DNA of 23,745 bases from Planctomycetota bacterium (lineage in GTDB: Bacteria > Planctomycetota > Planctomycetia > Pirellulales > Pirellulaceae), in assembly GCA_029259935.1 (NCBI GenBank), contig JAJDEH010000486.1:1-23745 (forward strand), given 5' to 3'. This document shows positions 15,299 to 23,267 of this stretch, piece by piece. The position numbers and the translations under genes were made by a program. How positions within the stretch are numbered: position 1 is the first letter of the stretch; each line of letters opens with the position of its first letter. Under the pieces are notes generated by a model. That model was not told where the DNA came from. It made no database searches and was given only the letters and a program-made list of their open reading frames with translations.

Positions 15299-16681
15299 CT
15301 AACCTTCCAACAGACCCCGGTAGTTTCGCATCACCAAGTGACTGTCGATTTTCTGAACCAAATCGAAGGCGACACTGACGGCGATCAATAGGCCGGTGCC
15401 GCCGTAAAAACTAGCGACGTTGAGGTCAACGCCAAGCAGCGCCGACACAATGGTGGGCACGATGGCCACCAATGCCAGAAAACCTGCGCCAACATAAGTG
15501 ATGCGGACCATGACTTTTTCCAAGTAGTCGGCCGTTCGCTTACCCGGACGATACCCGGGAATGAAGGTGCCGTTGTCCTTCAGATTGTCCGACATTTCCT
15601 TGGGATTGAAGGTGATTGCCGTCCAGAAATAGCAGAAAAAGTAGATCATCCCGACATAGCAGAGGTTATAGACAAACGACGCTCCACCCGAAAAAACACT
15701 CGTCAGCAGGTTGACGATGTCCCGCCCAGCTCCTTCGCCCGGAACGACCTTTCCGAGCATGCCGAACAGCAACGAAGGAAGCATCAACAAACTGCTGGCG
15801 AAGATGATCGGCATTACGCCCGCCTGATTAATTCGCAAAGGCAAATATTGCCTGGTGCCGCCGTAAACCCGCCGGCCTCGCACGTGTTTGGCGCTCTGCG
15901 TGGGGATCCGCCGCTGGCCTAGCGTGATGAAGACGACGCCAACCACCACCGCCACGAATAGGAACGTCAAGATAATGAGCGTTTCCACGCCCGTTCGTCC
16001 CTGAGATATTCCGACCAATTCAAATTTGGCGTTGGAGATAAGCTGCATGAATGCCATCGGCATGCGAGCCAGGATACCGGCCATAATCAACAGGCTAATG
16101 CCGTTGCCGATTCCAAACTCGTCAATCTGCTCGCCGAGCCACATCAGAAACACCGTGCCGCAAGTCATGGTCAATACGGCGGTGATTTGCCAACCAAAAG
16201 TCAGATTGTTCCCCGTGCCCGTAAAGCCCTCGGCGACCAATTGCGCAGCACCGCTTTGATCGACACTCATAATGTACGCCCTGACGTAGATCGCGCTCTG
16301 CACAAGACACAACGCCACCGTCAAGTACCGCGTATATTCATTGATCTTTTTCCGCCCGGTTTCGCCCTCCTTCTTCAAATCTTCGATCGGCTTCCAGACG
16401 CTGCCGAGCAATTGAAAAATGATGGAAGCCGAAATGTAGGGCATGATGCCCAGGCCAAAAATCGTGGCGCGGCTGAGATCGCTGGCGGCGAAGACCGTCG
16501 CGGTTTGCAAGAAGGCGGCAAAGCCGGTTTGTCCGCCTGCTTGAGCCGCGATCTGTTTTTGATCGACCATCGGCAGCGGGATTTGCCAACCGACGCGATA
16601 GATCGCCAGGAACAACAGCGTCAACAGAATCTTCTGCCGCAGCTCGGGAATCGTAAAGACGACGCGAAGCTTTTCCAACAT
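15299..16681 (-). CDS. secY: SecY protein translocase channel subunit
   Basis: This 460-residue inner-membrane protein forms the SecYEG channel through which signal-peptide proteins such as the sulfatases here are exported. Family features include the N-terminal FTIPELRQKILLTLLFLAIYRVGWQIPLP, TIFGLGIMPYISASIIFQLL (helix 2 region), GNGISLLIMAGI, the QRRIPTQSAKHVRGR cytoplasmic loop that contacts the ribosome and SecA, and GYRPGKRTADYLEKVMVRITYVG in the late loop. About ten hydrophobic helices can be counted. The plug region carries a Gly/Gln-rich insertion (AAQAGGQTGFAAFLQTAT). It lies 146 bp downstream of rplO and 108 bp before adk, larger gaps than elsewhere in the operon, but no terminator is visible in either. 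Confidence 0.97.
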   Translation of the reverse strand: MLEKLRVVFTIPELRQKILLTLLFLAIYRVGWQIPLPMVDQKQIAAQAGGQTGFAAFLQTATVFAASDLSRATIFGLGIMPYISASIIFQLLGSVWKPIEDLKKEGETGRKKINEYTRYLTVALCLVQSAIYVRAYIMSVDQSGAAQLVAEGFTGTGNNLTFGWQITAVLTMTCGTVFLMWLGEQIDEFGIGNGISLLIMAGILARMPMAFMQLISNAKFELVGISQGRTGVETLIILTFLFVAVVVGVVFITLGQRRIPTQSAKHVRGRRVYGGTRQYLPLRINQAGVMPIIFASSLLMLPSLLFGMLGKVVPGEGAGRDIVNLLTSVFSGGASFVYNLCYVGMIYFFCYFWTAITFNPKEMSDNLKDNGTFIPGYRPGKRTADYLEKVMVRITYVGAGFLALVAIVPTIVSALLGVDLNVASFYGGTGLLIAVSVAFDLVQKIDSHLVMRNYRGLLEG

Positions 16682-16827
16682 GGTTTTCGGTCCGTCTCGG
16701 TAGGATATAAAGAGGAGTTTACTTGGCGGCTTCCGTGACGCGCCGTATTCTCGGCCTCGGCGGAGACATTGTAAAGTTCAGTTAGATTTTGCGATTCTAG
16801 CGTGCCATGGCTTGGGCCACTGCTTCG

Positions 16828-17325
16828 CTAACTGCTCGTTTGGGATGATTTCTGCTTGTTTTTGACGACGGGAGCGGCACCCGGAAGCTCGACTATCTCG
16901 CCACCCGCCTTCTCAATTTTCTCTTTCGCCGTTGCACTGAAGCGATGGGCGGAAACTTTGAGCTTCTTGCTCAACTCGCCATCCCCCAGGATTTTCAGGA
17001 CATCGTAACGATGCTTCAGCACCGATTTTTCTCGCAGCGTCTCGGGAGTTACCTCTTCACCGGCATCGAAGGCGGATTCCAATTGCCCGACGTTGATCGT
17101 TCCCACGAGCAATGCAAAGCGATTATTGAATCCACGCTTGGGCACGCGTCGCACCAAGGGCATGGCCCCACCTTGGAAGACCGGATGTCTCGAATAGCCC
17201 GCGCGGGACTTTTGACCTTTGTGTCCGCGAGAACTAGTCTTGCCGTATCCCGATCCCGGTCCGCGGCCGATGCGGCGGCCCTTCTTAAACTTTTTTATGC
17301 CGCGATTAACGTCATGCAATTTCAT
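16828..17325 (-). CDS. rplO: 50S ribosomal protein L15
   Basis: This 165-residue protein opens with the conserved basic L15 N-terminus ([27 protein letters not shown] at ~17-43), which threads into 23S rRNA, followed by [19 protein letters not shown] and a C-terminal globular part ([34 protein letters not shown]). The tail adds a Lys/Gln/Ser-rich end. L15 is needed for late 50S assembly. Its ATG overlaps the rpsE stop in an ATGA arrangement, so the two are translationally coupled. L30 (rpmD), which sits between them in E. coli, is missing. Confidence 0.98.
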   Translation of the reverse strand: MKLHDVNRGIKKFKKGRRIGRGPGSGYGKTSSRGHKGQKSRAGYSRHPVFQGGAMPLVRRVPKRGFNNRFALLVGTINVGQLESAFDAGEEVTPETLREKSVLKHRYDVLKILGDGELSKKLKVSAHRFSATAKEKIEKAGGEIVELPGAAPVVKNKQKSSQTSS

Positions 17326-17807
17326 GACAGCGATACTCCGCGAAGGCGTTCAATTTCTTGTTGAGTCCTAAGTTGGCTCAACCCATCGAAGGTCGCCTTG
17401 ACCAGCGTGACAGGGTTGTTCGTGCCAAAACTCTTGGTGAGGATATTCGTTAGTCCGACGGCTTCGCACACGGCTCGTACAGCTTCGCCGGCAATGATGC
17501 CGGTTCCCGGACCAGCCGGCAACAGGATCACTTTGGCCGCGCTAAAGCGACCGTGGACCACGTGGGAAATCGTCCCCTCGACAATCGGCACATCGATCAT
17601 CGTGCGCGTCGCCTGTTTGTTGGCCTTTTCCACGGAGGGCGGAACCTCGTTGGCTTTGCCATAGCCCCAACCGACCCGGCCCTTGCCGTCGCCGACCACG
17701 ACCATCGCCGCGAAGCTGAATCGGCGTCCACCCTTGACCACGGCGGCACAGCGTTTGATCTTGACGACCTTGTCTATGTACTCGCCTCGTGTTGTATCAG
17801 TCGCCAC
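17322..17807 (-). CDS. rpsE: 30S ribosomal protein S5
   Basis: This 161-residue protein has the S5 double-stranded-RNA-binding domain ([53 protein letters not shown]), then the C-terminal domain with [25 protein letters not shown] and [22 protein letters not shown]5 lies near the mRNA entry and is a ram/fidelity determinant. The stop overlaps the rplO start by 4 nt. It starts 65 bp after rplR. Confidence 0.98.
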   Translation of the reverse strand: MATDTTRGEYIDKVVKIKRCAAVVKGGRRFSFAAMVVVGDGKGRVGWGYGKANEVPPSVEKANKQATRTMIDVPIVEGTISHVVHGRFSAAKVILLPAGPGTGIIAGEAVRAVCEAVGLTNILTKSFGTNNPVTLVKATFDGLSQLRTQQEIERLRGVSLS

Positions 17808-17872
17808 TATGGATCACTCCCGAGTAAACCGTTCTCTAGTTATTCGGCGGCTGCCGAAAGATCTTTCAAAGA

Positions 17873-18241
17873 TTATAAAACCAACCCGGCTTCACGAGCC
17901 GCGTCCGCCAAGGCGGCGACTCGGCCGTGATATTTACTGGAACCTCGGTCGAGACGCACTTTCTTGACACCGGCCGCCAAGGCTCGTTCCGCCACCGCTT
18001 TGCCAATGGCCGTTGCCGCATCCTTGTTGCCGCCGTACTTCACTTCACCCGCCAAATCCTTGTCTCGCGTGCTGGCCGCGGCCAACGTCTTTCCCGCAAT
18101 ATCATCAATGACCTGGCAGTACACGTGCTTGTGGCTGCGAAAGATGCTTAGCCGCGGCCGCTCCGCCGTGCCACGCAGCTTGTTGCGGACGTGGTTCTTT
18201 CGCCTGATCCGCTGTTTACCAATGAATTTTTGCTTGTTCAC
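17873..18241 (-). CDS. rplR: 50S ribosomal protein L18
   Basis: This 122-residue protein binds 5S rRNA. The basic N-terminus ([37 protein letters not shown]) and the C-terminal [27 protein letters not shown] are the family's signature blocks. It lies between rplF (55 bp) and rpsE (65 bp). Confidence 0.98.
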   Translation of the reverse strand: MNKQKFIGKQRIRRKNHVRNKLRGTAERPRLSIFRSHKHVYCQVIDDIAGKTLAAASTRDKDLAGEVKYGGNKDAATAIGKAVAERALAAGVKKVRLDRGSSKYHGRVAALADAAREAGLVL

Positions 18242-18296
18242 GACAATTGCTCTCGGTTAACCAGTTCTGCTACTAGCTACGCAAATTCTCTCGAAA

Positions 18297-18839
18297 TTAG
18301 GTGGCGGTCTTACCAGGTTTGATCTTCACGTGTTCGCCCTGGTATCGAATTCCCTTACCCTTATAAGGTTCGGGTTTGCGAATCGCCCGCACTTCGGCGG
18401 TAAACTCGCCCACCATTTGCTTGTCACAGCCCTGAACCACGACGTGGGTTTGATCGGGGCAGGTGACATTGAGTTCCTTGGGGATCTTCTTCTTCACTTC
18501 GTTAGCGAAACCAACCCGCAAGCTCAGGACATCGCCCTCGATCGACGCCAGGTAACCCACGCCGACGATCTCCAAGCGGCGTTCATAGCCGTCCTTGACG
18601 CCGACCACCATATTATTGATCAGCGAGCGAGTCAGCCCGTGAAAAGCTCGCGCACCGCCGTCTTCCCGATTGCGCGTGACCACGACTTGCTTGCCTTCTT
18701 CATCCACCTTCACGGCGACTTCCGGGCGGTGGGACCACTCCAGCTTTCCCTTGGGGCCTTCCACCGAAACGGTGTTTCCGCTGACGGCGATTTTAACGCC
18801 ATCCAGAATGGGTATAGGTTGATTACCAATGCGGGACAT
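18297..18839 (-). CDS. rplF: 50S ribosomal protein L6
   Basis: This 180-residue protein has the two tandem L6 domains: SRIGNQPIPI...VSVEGPKGKLEW at the N-terminus, the GYERRLEIVGVGYLA joint, and the C-terminal KPEPYKGKGIRYQGEHV, which contacts the sarcin-ricin region used by elongation factors. The ATG at 18839 is preceded by an unusual array of AAAGGAC repeats, each holding an SD-like AAGGA; see the separate entry. Confidence 0.98.
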   Translation of the reverse strand: MSRIGNQPIPILDGVKIAVSGNTVSVEGPKGKLEWSHRPEVAVKVDEEGKQVVVTRNREDGGARAFHGLTRSLINNMVVGVKDGYERRLEIVGVGYLASIEGDVLSLRVGFANEVKKKIPKELNVTCPDQTHVVVQGCDKQMVGEFTAEVRAIRKPEPYKGKGIRYQGEHVKIKPGKTAT

Positions 18840-18840
18840 C

Positions 18841-18869
18841 TGTCCTGTCCTTTGTCCTTTGTCCTTTGT
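18841..18869 (-). promoter_or_regulatory. Repeated Shine-Dalgarno-like AAAGGAC array upstream of rplF
   Basis: On the minus strand AAAGGAC occurs three times in perfect 7-bp tandem (18847-18867), with a further GGACAG between it and the ATG at 18839. The copy nearest the ATG lies at about normal SD distance; the others are 7 and 14 nt further away. The array decides the rplF start and may raise its initiation rate or slip during replication. Confidence 0.75.
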
Positions 18870-18870
18870 T

Positions 18871-18899
18871 TCAATTCGACGCAGGGTCTCAATTCGACG
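18871..18899. repeat. Two perfect copies of an 11-mer before rplF
   Basis: TCAATTCGACG occurs at 18871-18881 and again at 18889-18899, an 18-bp period, in the 63-bp gap between rpsH and rplF. Together with the adjoining AAAGGAC array nearly the whole gap is made of short repeats. Confidence 0.7.
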
Positions 18900-18902
18900 A
18901 GC

Positions 18903-19298
18903 CTACCAAACTTCGCACAACACCTCGCCACCCAGGTGGCGTTGGCGTGCTTCGCGGTCGCTAACCACGCCCCGGCTGGTGCTGATGATGGTGATCCCCA
19001 GCCCATGCAATATCGGTCGCAATTCCTTCGACTTGGCGTAGACGCGGCGGCCCGGCTTGCTGACTCGTTTAATGTGTTGAATTACTTTTTCGCCGCTGGG
19101 GCCATATTTCAAGTCGATCCGCAATTGATTCGCGGGATCGCTCTCAATTTCCTGCCAATCCCAAATGTAGCCCTCCCGCTTGAGTACGTCGGCCAGGCCT
19201 TGCTTCAACTTGGATAGCGGCATGTCCACGTGCGGCCGTTCGACGCGCACGGCGTTCCGAATGCGGGTTAACATGTCGGCAACTGGGTCGGTCATCAT
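18903..19298 (-). CDS. rpsH: 30S ribosomal protein S8
   Basis: This 131-residue protein begins MMTDPVADMLTRIRNA, the usual S8 N-terminus; the frame extends to 19337 but that part is not S8-like. The start is the ATG at 19298 or the adjacent ATG at 19295, with GAGGGA upstream. The C-terminal block RVYAKSKELRPILHGLGITIISTSRGVVSDREARQ is diagnostic. S8 binds 16S helix 21 and, in E. coli, represses the spc operon by binding its mRNA near rplE; whether that holds here is unknown. Confidence 0.97.
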   Translation of the reverse strand: MMTDPVADMLTRIRNAVRVERPHVDMPLSKLKQGLADVLKREGYIWDWQEIESDPANQLRIDLKYGPSGEKVIQHIKRVSKPGRRVYAKSKELRPILHGLGITIISTSRGVVSDREARQRHLGGEVLCEVW

Positions 19299-19314
19299 AG
19301 TGAATTTATTCCCT

Positions 19315-19500
19315 CTACCAACTCGCCTTACGAACACCAGGAATGAGTCCCTGGTCGGCTAACTTGCGAAAGCAAATGCGACAGATTCCAAACTTCCGAT
19401 AAACGGCGCGAGGCCGGCCACACAACTGGCAGCGGCATTCACGCCGACTTGAGAATTTTGGGTCCCGTTTGGCTTTCGCAATTTTTGATTTGCTTGCCAC
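19315..19500 (-). CDS. rpsN: 30S ribosomal protein S14, zinc-binding (type Z)
   Basis: This 61-residue form of S14 carries two CxxC pairs, CQLC and CRIC (residues ~24-27 and ~40-43), that bind zinc. It is the short, zinc-dependent version rather than the ~100-residue zinc-free version. It sits 36 bp after rplE and 16 bp before rpsH, its standard place. Confidence 0.97.
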   Translation of the reverse strand: MASKSKIAKAKRDPKFSSRRECRCQLCGRPRAVYRKFGICRICFRKLADQGLIPGVRKASW

Positions 19501-19536
19501 GTTGTTTGCAATCTCCGAAAAACAATTAAATGAAGG

Positions 19537-20106
19537 TTAGGCGGCGTCCGCATCGGAGCCACCGGCCTGCTGGAATGGCATGCCGAACAGTTGCAGCATT
19601 TCGCGTGATTCGTCGTCACTTATCGCGGAAGTCACAAAAGTAATGTTCATGCCTTGCACACGCGTGAATTTGTCCGGATTCAATTCGGGAAAGACCAATT
19701 GTTCCGAGAGTCCAAGGCTGTAGTTTCCCCGGCCATCGAACGCCGTCCGGCTCAAGCCGCGAAAGTCACGCACACGCGGCAAAGCCAAGCTGACGAGCCG
19801 ATCCATGAATTCGTACATCCGCGCCCGACGCAGTGTCACTTTGACACCAATCGGCATTCCTTCCCGCAGGCGAAAGCCCGCCACCGAAATTCGAGCCCGC
19901 GTGATGATCGGCTTCTGACCCGTAATTTGGGTCATCGCGTCAACGGAATCTTCCATGTGTTTCTTTTCCGCGATCGCGCTGCCGACACCCATGTTCACGG
20001 CTATCTTCTGCAATCGCGGCAGATCCAACCGATTCTTCCGGCCCAACGACTCGCGCAGGGCGGGCAGAATCTCTTTTTCGTATTTTTCTTGCAAGCGTGG
20101 AATCAT
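19537..20106 (-). CDS. rplE: 50S ribosomal protein L5
   Basis: This 189-residue protein binds 5S rRNA and forms the central protuberance. Diagnostic blocks are RLQEKYEKEILPAL, LQKIAVNMGVGSAIAEKK, TGQKPIITRARISVAGFRLREGMPIGVKVTLRR and FRGLSRTAFDGRGNYSLGL near the centre. The C-terminus (ESREMLQLFGMPF) is followed by a short Gly/Ala/Asp tail. It follows rplX by 12 bp. Confidence 0.98.
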   Translation of the reverse strand: MIPRLQEKYEKEILPALRESLGRKNRLDLPRLQKIAVNMGVGSAIAEKKHMEDSVDAMTQITGQKPIITRARISVAGFRLREGMPIGVKVTLRRARMYEFMDRLVSLALPRVRDFRGLSRTAFDGRGNYSLGLSEQLVFPELNPDKFTRVQGMNITFVTSAISDDESREMLQLFGMPFQQAGGSDADAA

Positions 20107-20118
20107 GACTCAACTCAA

Positions 20119-20466
20119 CTATTTCTTCGCATACGATTCGCGTCGGGGAGCGATCTCGCCGAGAGACGCACCCGAGGCCTTGGCATAACGTTCTTTGCTA
20201 CCGTCGTCCTTGTAACGCACGCCCACTCGAGTGGGCTTGTTGGTTTGCGGGCAGACCAACATCACGTTGGACGCCTGGATTGGCATCTCTTTGGACAAAC
20301 GTCCCCCCTGCGGATTCTTCTGGCTGGGGCGGACATGTTTGTAGGCTCGGTTGATGCCTTCAACGATGATCTTGCCAGTTTGTCCGTCAACGCTGAGCAC
20401 CTTCCCGCGTTCTCCGCGGTCGCCGCCCGTGATGACTTCCACCGTATCGTCAACTTTGATCAGCAT
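20119..20466 (-). CDS. rplX: 50S ribosomal protein L24
   Basis: This 115-residue protein has a KOW RNA-binding motif (VEVITGGDRGERGKVLSVD, ~10-28) and the conserved HVRPSQKNPQGG region. It acts as an assembly initiator for 50S. The ATG at 20466 overlaps the rplN stop (TGATG), and GAGGTGG lies at ordinary distance before it; a GTG one codon earlier has too short a spacing. The C-terminus carries a charged tail. Confidence 0.97.
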   Translation of the reverse strand: MLIKVDDTVEVITGGDRGERGKVLSVDGQTGKIIVEGINRAYKHVRPSQKNPQGGRLSKEMPIQASNVMLVCPQTNKPTRVGVRYKDDGSKERYAKASGASLGEIAPRRESYAKK

Positions 20467-20834
20467 CACACCACCTCGTTTGCCAAGCTGACAATCTTCA
20501 TGAAATTACAGTCACGCAGTTCCCGAGCCACCGCTCCGAAAATACGCGTGCCGCGTGGATTCTTATCGGGATCGATAATTACCGCCGCGTTGCTGTCGAA
20601 ACGGATGTAACTTCCGTCGGGCCGCCGCGTGGGCTGTTTGCAGCGAACAATGACCGCCCGCACGATAGTTTTCTTTTTGATCGTACTGTCGGAATTCACA
20701 CTCTTCACGCTACACACGATGATATCGCCCAAGCCGGCGAATCTACGTCGCGAACCGCCGAGCACCTTGATGCACATCAGCTCTTTGACACCGGTGTTGT
20801 CGGCTACTTGTAATCGCGATTCTTGTTGGATCAT
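20466..20834 (-). CDS. rplN: 50S ribosomal protein L14
   Basis: This 122-residue protein shows nearly the canonical L14 sequence: [69 protein letters not shown]14 binds 23S rRNA at the 30S interface and is the target of the silencing factor RsfS. It is 13 bp after rpsQ and overlaps rplX by one base. Confidence 0.98.
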   Translation of the reverse strand: MIQQESRLQVADNTGVKELMCIKVLGGSRRRFAGLGDIIVCSVKSVNSDSTIKKKTIVRAVIVRCKQPTRRPDGSYIRFDSNAAVIIDPDKNPRGTRIFGAVARELRDCNFMKIVSLANEVV

Positions 20835-20847
20835 CGCCTGCTAACCT

Positions 20848-21147
20848 TTATGTTTCTTTCGCGTCCGCTTGTCGTGCCGCCCGCATCGCGGCGACATCCA
20901 CCTCGCGGCTCTTTTCCACGACCTTCACCAATTCCCAACGTTTGCTCTTGGAACGGGGCCGCGCCTCGATAATCTCCACGGTATCACCCGCCGCCGACTC
21001 GTTGCCTTCGTCATGGACGTAGCAAACCGTCTTGCGGTGGATAATCTTTCCATACTTGGGATGTTTCACTAGACGCGGAATCTCAACCACCCGCGTTTTG
21101 GTCATCTTGTCGCTCGTCACGACTCCGACAGCCACTCGTTTCGGCAT
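20848..21147 (-). CDS. rpsQ: 30S ribosomal protein S17
   Basis: This 99-residue OB-fold protein opens [18 protein letters not shown], with the S17 blocks [20 protein letters not shown] and [25 protein letters not shown]. It is about 15 residues longer than E. coli S17, with a charged, Ala-rich tail. It starts 4 bp after the rpmC stop. Confidence 0.97.
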   Translation of the reverse strand: MPKRVAVGVVTSDKMTKTRVVEIPRLVKHPKYGKIIHRKTVCYVHDEGNESAAGDTVEIIEARPRSKSKRWELVKVVEKSREVDVAAMRAARQADAKET

Positions 21148-21151
21148 GACA

Positions 21152-21661
21152 CTAAACCTTCATTGTTCCGATGTTAAATCCGTGGCGGACATGCTGACCC
21201 ACCGCGCCGCTAAATCCGCGCGAGCGAAAAACTTCCTTGCCGTCTTTTTCCAGGACGACAAAAAGATTGGCCCGGCTCTCCACCAGCTTGCCGGCCACTT
21301 CCTTCCGCTCGCCTTCCTTGAGATCACAAACAATGATCGCTCGTCCGTTGCAGTCCAATTCTTGCTCACCCAGCAACTGGTCGCCAACCACGACCTTCCC
21401 GCGGAACTCGCCACCACGAACCGGGCGTCCGGTTTGCTGGTCGACAAAGCGGGCCTGAACCTTTAGCGACCCGCCAAGCTCTCGCTCGCGCTGTACTGTT
21501 TTCGCCCGCGCAATTAGACGACGATTGCGCCGCAACTCGCTGGGCGCGTCGAGCCGTTCTGTTTGGGCTTGCCAACGTAACCGGAACAAACTCTCGCAAG
21601 CGTCCTTGAGGGTTAGATCCAACTGCTCGTCGCTCATTTCTCGCAGTTCAGCAGCGTCCAT
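21152..21661 (-). CDS. rpmC: 50S ribosomal protein L29 with a ~100-residue C-terminal extension
   Basis: Residues 1-62 are a clear L29: [25 protein letters not shown], then [27 protein letters not shown], the two helices that pack on 23S rRNA. L29 normally ends about here (60-75 residues). In this gene the same frame runs on through residue 169 without a break. The extra part has alternating hydrophobic strands ([38 protein letters not shown]) separated by Gly/charged turns, two Cys (104 and 112) and a basic end. It looks like a small beta-sandwich, but no family is recognised. L29 lies beside L23 at the exit tunnel, so the extension would sit at the ribosome surface there. Four bp separate it from rpsQ, which leaves no doubt about the operon context. 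Confidence 0.93.
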   Translation of the reverse strand: MDAAELREMSDEQLDLTLKDACESLFRLRWQAQTERLDAPSELRRNRRLIARAKTVQRERELGGSLKVQARFVDQQTGRPVRGGEFRGKVVVGDQLLGEQELDCNGRAIIVCDLKEGERKEVAGKLVESRANLFVVLEKDGKEVFRSRGFSGAVGQHVRHGFNIGTMKV

Positions 21662-21723
21662 TTTCGATTCCCGTCAACTTCTTATTTCTTTCAACCATCG
21701 ATCCGCGGCGACCCTTGTCGGGA

Positions 21724-22140
21724 CTACGCCATACGCCGCTTCACCATACGGACTCGAAGCGGCATCTTGTGCGCCAGCCGCGAAAAACAAATTCGCGCCT
21801 GCTCTTCCGTCACGCCGCCAAGCTCATACAAGACCGTTCCCGGACGAACCACCGCGACCCAGGCCTCGGGTTCACCCTTACCCTTTCCCATTCGCGTTTC
21901 CAACGGCGTGGAAGTAATCGACTTATGGGGAAAGATACGAATATACAATCGACCCTCGCCACGCACATATTGTTGCGCGGCAATTCGGCCGGCTTCAATC
22001 GTCTGGGCGCGAATCCAACCAGGTTGCAGCGATTGCAGGCCAAAGTCGCCAAAGACGACCGTGTTCCCGCGAGTCGCGTTACCTCTTATACGTCCTCTTT
22101 GGCTTTTTCGGTGCTTGACCCTCTTGGGCATCATCGCCAT
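21724..22140 (-). CDS. rplP: 50S ribosomal protein L16
   Basis: This 138-residue protein begins MAMMPKRVKHRKSQRGR, the conserved L16 N-terminus; GNTVVFGDFGLQSLQPGWI and RIFPHKSITSTPLETRMGKGKGEPEAWV follow. L16 organises the A-site side of the peptidyl-transferase region. The ATG at 22140 is fixed by a perfect AAGGAGGT seven bases upstream. That start lies 62 nt inside rpsC, so the first 20 codons are read in another frame from the same DNA; see findings. The frame is open to 22191, but the extra residues are unlike L16. Confidence 0.98.
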   Translation of the reverse strand: MAMMPKRVKHRKSQRGRIRGNATRGNTVVFGDFGLQSLQPGWIRAQTIEAGRIAAQQYVRGEGRLYIRIFPHKSITSTPLETRMGKGKGEPEAWVAVVRPGTVLYELGGVTEEQARICFSRLAHKMPLRVRMVKRRMA

Positions 22141-22792
22141 CGGAGCCACCTCCTTCGTACATACCTTGATTAATCCAAACCTGGACCCCAATGTGCCCTT
22201 GCGCGGTCTTGGCTTCGGTAAAGCCGTAGTCGATCTTCGCCCGCAAGGTACTCAACGGAATTGATCCGGTAATCTGTTTCTCACGGCGAGCCATTTCGGC
22301 ACCGCCTAAACGACCCGCCAACTGTATCTTGATCCCTCTCGCGCCCGCATCCATGGTCTGTTCCATCGACCTTTTGATGGTCCGCCGAAAACTGGCTCGC
22401 TTGGACAATTGCTGAGCAATATCCTCGGCCACCAATTGAGCTTGCACTTCGGGACGGCTGATTTCCTCAATCTTCAAATTCACGCGGCGGCCAATCAAGT
22501 TCTGAAGTTCCTCGTTCAGAATCTCGATCTCCTGGCCCTTTTTTCCGATGATCAAACCGGGGCGAGCGACGAACAGGATCACTTTCACTTCATCCCGAGT
22601 TCGTTCGATCTCAATCCGGTCGATCCCAGCGTTGCGATACTGCTGTTTCTGGGGATGGTTCTTAATGAAGTCGCGAATTTTGTGGTCTTCGATCAGCAGG
22701 TCGGCAAACTCCTGCTTCGAGGCATACCAGCGGCTTTTCCAGCCCCGCATAATACCGGTGCGAAAGCCGACAGGATTTACTTTTTGACCCAT
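22079..22792 (-). CDS. rpsC: 30S ribosomal protein S3
   Basis: This 237-residue protein has the N-terminal MGQKVNPVGFRTGI, a type II KH domain with GLIIGKKGQEIE (~79-90), and the C-terminal S3 domain (RTIKRSMEQTMDAGARGIKIQLAGRLGGAEMARRE, ...TLRAKIDYGFTEAKTAQGHIGVQVWINQG). S3 lies at the mRNA entry and has helicase function. The last ~25 residues (SDGDDAQEGQAPKKPKRTYKR) form a low-complexity acidic-then-basic tail whose DNA also encodes the start of L16. Confidence 0.98.
   Translation of the reverse strand: MGQKVNPVGFRTGIMRGWKSRWYASKQEFADLLIEDHKIRDFIKNHPQKQQYRNAGIDRIEIERTRDEVKVILFVARPGLIIGKKGQEIEILNEELQNLIGRRVNLKIEEISRPEVQAQLVAEDIAQQLSKRASFRRTIKRSMEQTMDAGARGIKIQLAGRLGGAEMARREKQITGSIPLSTLRAKIDYGFTEAKTAQGHIGVQVWINQGMYEGGGSDGDDAQEGQAPKKPKRTYKR
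22148..22155 (-). promoter_or_regulatory. Shine-Dalgarno site of rplP, inside rpsC
   Basis: AAGGAGGT on the minus strand, seven bases before the rplP ATG at 22140, is a full match to the anti-SD. It falls within the rpsC coding sequence, where its codons read Glu-Gly-Gly. It is the best SD seen in the window. Confidence 0.9.
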
Positions 22793-22878
22793 GGATTCAC
22801 TCTCTTAATTCATCCGCTGTTTGGTTCGTCCGATGTTTCTTTGACTACTGCTTCGCCGAATGTTTGGCTTGTTCAAAA

Positions 22879-23238
22879 TCAATCCGCAACCTTTTCGACG
22901 TCAAGAGCTACGTGAATATGCGATGTTCGTTTCTTGTTTAAAAACGCCATGCCACGCGCTCGGGGCCGAATCCGTTTGAACATCGGGCCGCCGTCGACCC
23001 GCGCCTCGGTGACCACAAGCTGGTTGACGTTCACCGTGCGACCGGGGTTCTGCTCGGGATCTTGAGCATTCCCCAACGCGCTGCGAATCACTTTTTCCAA
23101 CATCCGGGCTCCACGTTGCGGCTGATAACGAAGGATCGCCAAAGCCTCGTCCGCGGGCTTGTTGCGCACCAACTCGGCAAGTGGGCGCACTTTGCGGGCG
23201 CTGATGCGTGCATAACGATGCGATGCCCGAAAAGCCAT
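22879..23238 (-). CDS. rplV: 50S ribosomal protein L22
   Basis: This 119-residue protein reads MAFRASHRYARISARKVRPLAELVRNKPADEALAILRY at the N-terminus, and the long beta-hairpin that lines the exit tunnel appears as VNQLVVTEARVDGGPMFKRIRPRARGMAF. I chose the ATG at 23238, which has AAGGA upstream; the frame runs to 23256. It is 29 bp after rpsS and 86 bp before rpsC. Confidence 0.98.
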   Translation of the reverse strand: MAFRASHRYARISARKVRPLAELVRNKPADEALAILRYQPQRGARMLEKVIRSALGNAQDPEQNPGRTVNVNQLVVTEARVDGGPMFKRIRPRARGMAFLNKKRTSHIHVALDVEKVAD

Positions 23239-23267
23239 AATTAATTCCTTCGCCACAAAAACCAGGA

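Noticed and set aside
18330..19217. A 295-codon plus-strand open frame over rplF and rpsH
   Set aside because: It runs through two ribosomal genes on the opposite strand and its translation has no motif, so it is a shadow.
19654..20610. A 318-codon plus-strand open frame across rplE, rplX and rplN
   Set aside because: It is antisense to three certain ribosomal genes and has no recognisable family pattern; GC-rich codon use leaves such frames open.
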